Of a DNA stretch of 7,791 bases, positions 6,125-7,791 are shown in pieces. How positions within the stretch are numbered: position 1 is the first letter of the stretch; every line of letters starts with the position of its first letter. The position numbers and the translations under genes are program-made. Below the pieces are notes generated by a model that was not told the DNA's origin, ran no database searches, and saw only the letters and a list, made by a program, of their open reading frames with translations. Origin of the DNA: Phenylobacterium sp. CCH9-H3 (lineage in GTDB: Bacteria > Pseudomonadota > Alphaproteobacteria > Caulobacterales > Caulobacteraceae); contig NZ_LSJI01000031.1 of the NCBI RefSeq assembly GCF_001557235.1, forward strand, positions 1 to 7,791, in the 5' to 3' direction.

Positions 6125-7008
6125 ACCCGCCGGCGCGCGCCCTCGAACGCGGCCACGAAGTCCATGAAGGCCCGCACGCGCGGCTCGTGGCGGATGCGCT
6201 CGTGGGTGGCCAGCCAGGTCTCCACCTCCATGCCCGGCGTCACCAGGCACAGCGACAGGTCCCGCTCCCGGTCCGGCGTGAAGAACGCGGCCGGCAGCAT
6301 CACCAGTCCCAGTCCGTGGCGCGCATTCGCCACCATGTTCGACACCGTCGACGACCGGTACTCGAACCGCGCCCTGGGGGCGAACTGCCGGATGATCGGC
6401 TCGACCAGCGCATACGGCCCCTCGCCGCAGACGAAGACGTGGTCGTTCAGGTCCGCCATGGACTGCGGCCGGCCGTGCGCCGCGAAATAGGCCTCGGCGC
6501 CGAATATCCCGACGGCGGAACCCATCAGCCGCCGCGCCACCACGCCGGCCTCCGCGGGCCGCCCGCCGCCGCGGATGGCCACGTCCGCCTCGCCGCGCGA
6601 CAGGTCCAGCGTCTCGTCGGTCACGATGACCTCCACGCGCACATGCGGGTACTGGGCGCTGAACTCCCGCAGCGCCGGGGCCAGGCCGTAGTTGGCGATG
6701 ATCTCGTTGGTGGTCACCCGCAGCGTCCCAGAGACCCGCCGCGCCTCGGCGCGAGCCGCCGACTCCAGATCGCGCGCGGCCGCCTCCACGGCCTCGAACC
6801 GCGCCATCAGCGCCTGACCCTGGTCGGTCAGGTGAAGGCCCGCCGCGCTGCGCTCGAACAGGCTCGCGCCCAGGGCCGCCTCCAGCGCGGCGATGCGGCG
6901 GCCGATCGTCGGCTGGCTCACCTTCAGCGCCCGCGCGGCGGCCAGGGCGCTGCCGCTGCGCGCCGCGGCCAGCACGAAGCGCACATCGTTCCAGTCGAAC
7001 TCGGCCAT
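6112..7008 (-). CDS. LysR-family transcriptional regulator
   Basis: 298 residues, the normal length for this family of DNA-binding regulators. The winged helix-turn-helix fills about residues 5-65; the turn and recognition helix are seen in LAAARALKVSQPTIGRRIA (22-40), then the usual ALEAALGASLFER segment (41-53) and the wing with LTDQGQ (60-65). A linker helix (66-92) leads to the periplasmic-binding-protein-like effector domain (about 94-290), opening SGTLRVTT and containing the typical ADVAIRGG (141-148) and GLGLVMLP (232-239). The effector cannot be named. The start is taken at 7008; an ATG at 7017 is in frame (adding MLS), and neither has a strong ribosome-binding site. It diverges from the GST gene, the standard arrangement for a LysR regulator and its target, with a perfect palindrome just upstream of its own start. 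Regulation of the GST and self-repression are inferred from this layout. Confidence 0.93.
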   Translation of the reverse strand: MAEFDWNDVRFVLAAARSGSALAAARALKVSQPTIGRRIAALEAALGASLFERSAAGLHLTDQGQALMARFEAVEAAARDLESAARAEARRVSGTLRVTTNEIIANYGLAPALREFSAQYPHVRVEVIVTDETLDLSRGEADVAIRGGGRPAEAGVVARRLMGSAVGIFGAEAYFAAHGRPQSMADLNDHVFVCGEGPYALVEPIIRQFAPRARFEYRSSTVSNMVANARHGLGLVMLPAAFFTPDRERDLSLCLVTPGMEVETWLATHERIRHEPRVRAFMDFVAAFEGARRRVGPA

Positions 7009-7024
7009 GCTCAACATTTCTGTA

Positions 7025-7036
7025 GAGCCTAGGCTC
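7025..7036. promoter_or_regulatory. Perfect 12-bp palindrome GAGCCTAGGCTC, candidate LysR operator
   Basis: Both half-sites are exact (GAGCCT/AGGCTC), and one outer pair also matches (T7023 with A7038). It ends 17 bases before the LysR start, close to where an autorepressing LysR protein would bind. Its even symmetry does not fit the classical T-N11-A LysR motif, so assignment to this regulator is only a suggestion. Confidence 0.4.
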
Positions 7037-7088
7037 AAGCTTGTCGATTGAGCGCTAACGTTCGCGCAACTATTCGGACGCCGCGACG

Positions 7089-7093
7089 AAGGA
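7089..7093 (+). promoter_or_regulatory. Ribosome-binding site supporting the GTG start of the GST gene
   Basis: AAGGA at 7089-7093 stands eight bases before GTG 7102. The alternative in-frame TTG at 7048 would add 18 Arg/Thr-rich residues with no family similarity, while GTG 7102 begins MKLYYDP directly at the first strand of the thioredoxin fold. Confidence 0.65.
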
Positions 7094-7101
7094 CCTGCGA
7101 C

Positions 7102-7767
7102 GTGAAACTCTACTACGATCCCATCTCGACCACCTCGCGGCCGGTCATGCTGTTCCTCGCGGAACACGACCTGCCGGCAGAGCTCGTGCGGGTGGAGATC
7201 CTCGCCGGCGAGATCCGCAGCGAGGCCTTCGCGGCGCTCAACCCCAATTGCGCCGTACCGGTGCTGGAGCACGACGGCTTCGTCCTGACCGAAGGCTCGG
7301 CCATCCTCAAATACCTGGCCGACCTCGCCGGCTCGAAGACCTATCCGGCCGAGCTGCGCGCCCGCGCCCGGGTCAACGCGGCCATGGACTGGTTCAACAC
7401 CGGCCTCTCCAAGGACCTGAACGGCGACTACGTCTATCCGCGCCTGCTGCCCGAGACCGCGCTGCCGCCCGCCCTGCAGGCCGAGGTCTCCCGCCGCGGG
7501 CTGGAGCGGGCGCAGCACTGGCTCCGCGTCCTCGACAGTCACATGCTGGGCGATAGCCCGTACGTCTGCGGCGCGGAGCTCTCCATCGCCGACTACCTGG
7601 GCGCGGTCTACGTCGGCCTGTCGCAGGCCGTCGCCTTCGACGTGACGCCCTGGCCCAAGGTGGCCGGGTGGATGGACCGGATGCGCGCCCGGCCCGCCTG
7701 GGACGAGGTCCACGCCGCCTTCTACGGCTTCGCCGCCTCCCGCCGGGAGCTCCGCGAGGCCGGCTGA
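7102..7767 (+). CDS. Glutathione S-transferase, theta-like
   Basis: 221 residues, typical for a cytosolic GST that conjugates glutathione to electrophiles or uses it to reduce or dehalogenate substrates. The N-terminal thioredoxin-fold domain (1-80) shows KLYYDPISTTSRPV, where S9 aligns with the catalytic serine of theta-class GSTs; NPNCAVPVLE (47-56), with cis-proline P53; and TEGSAILKYLA (63-73), the segment that grips the gamma-glutamyl part of glutathione through E64. The helical C-terminal domain covers about 88-215, including the conserved LSIADYLG (160-167) N-capping and hydrophobic-staple segment. YPAELRARARV (81-91), followed by an aromatic helix, resembles theta enzymes closely. The substrate cannot be inferred. 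The gene starts with GTG, diverges from the LysR gene that probably controls it, and ends 12 bases before an adapter-like sequence at the right edge. Confidence 0.92.
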   Translation: MKLYYDPISTTSRPVMLFLAEHDLPAELVRVEILAGEIRSEAFAALNPNCAVPVLEHDGFVLTEGSAILKYLADLAGSKTYPAELRARARVNAAMDWFNTGLSKDLNGDYVYPRLLPETALPPALQAEVSRRGLERAQHWLRVLDSHMLGDSPYVCGAELSIADYLGAVYVGLSQAVAFDVTPWPKVAGWMDRMRARPAWDEVHAAFYGFAASRRELREAG

Positions 7768-7779
7768 GCCGCCCCGTCC

Positions 7780-7791
7780 CTGTCTCTTATA
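7780..7791 (+). other. Probable residual Tn5/Nextera adapter at the contig end
   Basis: The last twelve bases read CTGTCTCTTATA, identical to the first twelve of CTGTCTCTTATACACATCT, the reverse complement of the Tn5 mosaic end used in Nextera libraries. The match ends exactly at the window edge, as expected when a read runs into the adapter and is incompletely trimmed. It is most likely not native DNA. Confidence 0.85.

Larger units (their letters stand above)
7009..7101. promoter_or_regulatory. Divergent lysR/GST promoter region
   Basis: This 93-base spacer must carry both promoters. On the plus strand TTGTCG (7041-7046) matches five of six bases of TTGACG, but no clear -10 follows at the right distance; TTGAGC (7048-7053) with CTATTC (7070-7075), 16 bases apart, is another weak pair. 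AGCGCT (7051-7056) and AACGTT (7057-7062) are adjacent short palindromes. The most distinct element is the 12-bp palindrome at 7025-7036. Confidence 0.45.

Noticed and set aside
7018..7713. N-terminal extension of the LysR protein antisense to the GST
   Set aside because: LysR proteins begin at the helix-turn-helix; the extension is shadow translation of the GST coding strand.
1..7791. Search for a novel multi-gene defence, mobile or biosynthetic system
   Set aside because: All six genes alternate strand. Five belong to well-known families and one is an incomplete unknown; no repeats, integrase, transposase or operon-like cluster is present.

Overview
This 7,791-base window is GC-rich throughout and densely packed with genes. 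Codon third positions are mostly G or C. Spacers are short and there are no RNA genes, CRISPR arrays or insertion sequences. The gene types (an HWE-family histidine kinase, a FATP-type acyl-CoA synthetase, a theta-like glutathione S-transferase) and a uvrC promoter resembling the Caulobacter housekeeping consensus suggest an alphaproteobacterium, perhaps Caulobacteraceae. That assignment is inference from sequence style; no marker gene here settles it.

Layout from left to right: (1) 1-581, minus strand, the N-terminal part of an uncharacterised single-pass membrane protein that runs off the left edge. (2) 582-849, a divergent spacer with an AT-rich patch and a strong small hairpin. (3) 850-2640, plus strand, a FATP-type long-chain acyl-CoA synthetase. 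(4) 2637-4124, minus strand, a cytoplasmic sensor histidine kinase with two PAS domains. It converges on gene 3, and the two stop codons overlap in one CTAG. (5) 4125-4226, a divergent spacer with a good candidate uvrC promoter placed for leaderless translation. (6) 4227-6107, plus strand, full-length uvrC. (7) 6112-7008, minus strand, a LysR-type regulator whose stop lies four bases from the uvrC stop. (8) 7009-7101, a divergent spacer with a perfect 12-bp palindrome. (9) 7102-7767, plus strand, a theta-like glutathione S-transferase, probably the target of the LysR protein. (10) 7780-7791, the last twelve bases, which match the start of the Tn5/Nextera mosaic-end adapter, so the right edge is probably a contig end with residual adapter.

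The strands strictly alternate (-,+,-,+,-,+), so there are no multi-gene operons here. The window is three divergent promoter regions separated by two tight convergent junctions, each with a GC hairpin at the stop codons. The only functional pairing suggested by position is the LysR regulator with the GST. The acyl-CoA synthetase (fatty acid activation), UvrC (nucleotide excision repair) and the kinase look like unrelated housekeeping or signalling genes. I looked for a novel multi-gene system and did not find one. The points worth a second look are the adapter remnant, the leaderless uvrC promoter with a GANTC site in its spacer, the kinase without a nearby partner, the LysR/GST palindrome, and the unidentified membrane protein at the left edge.
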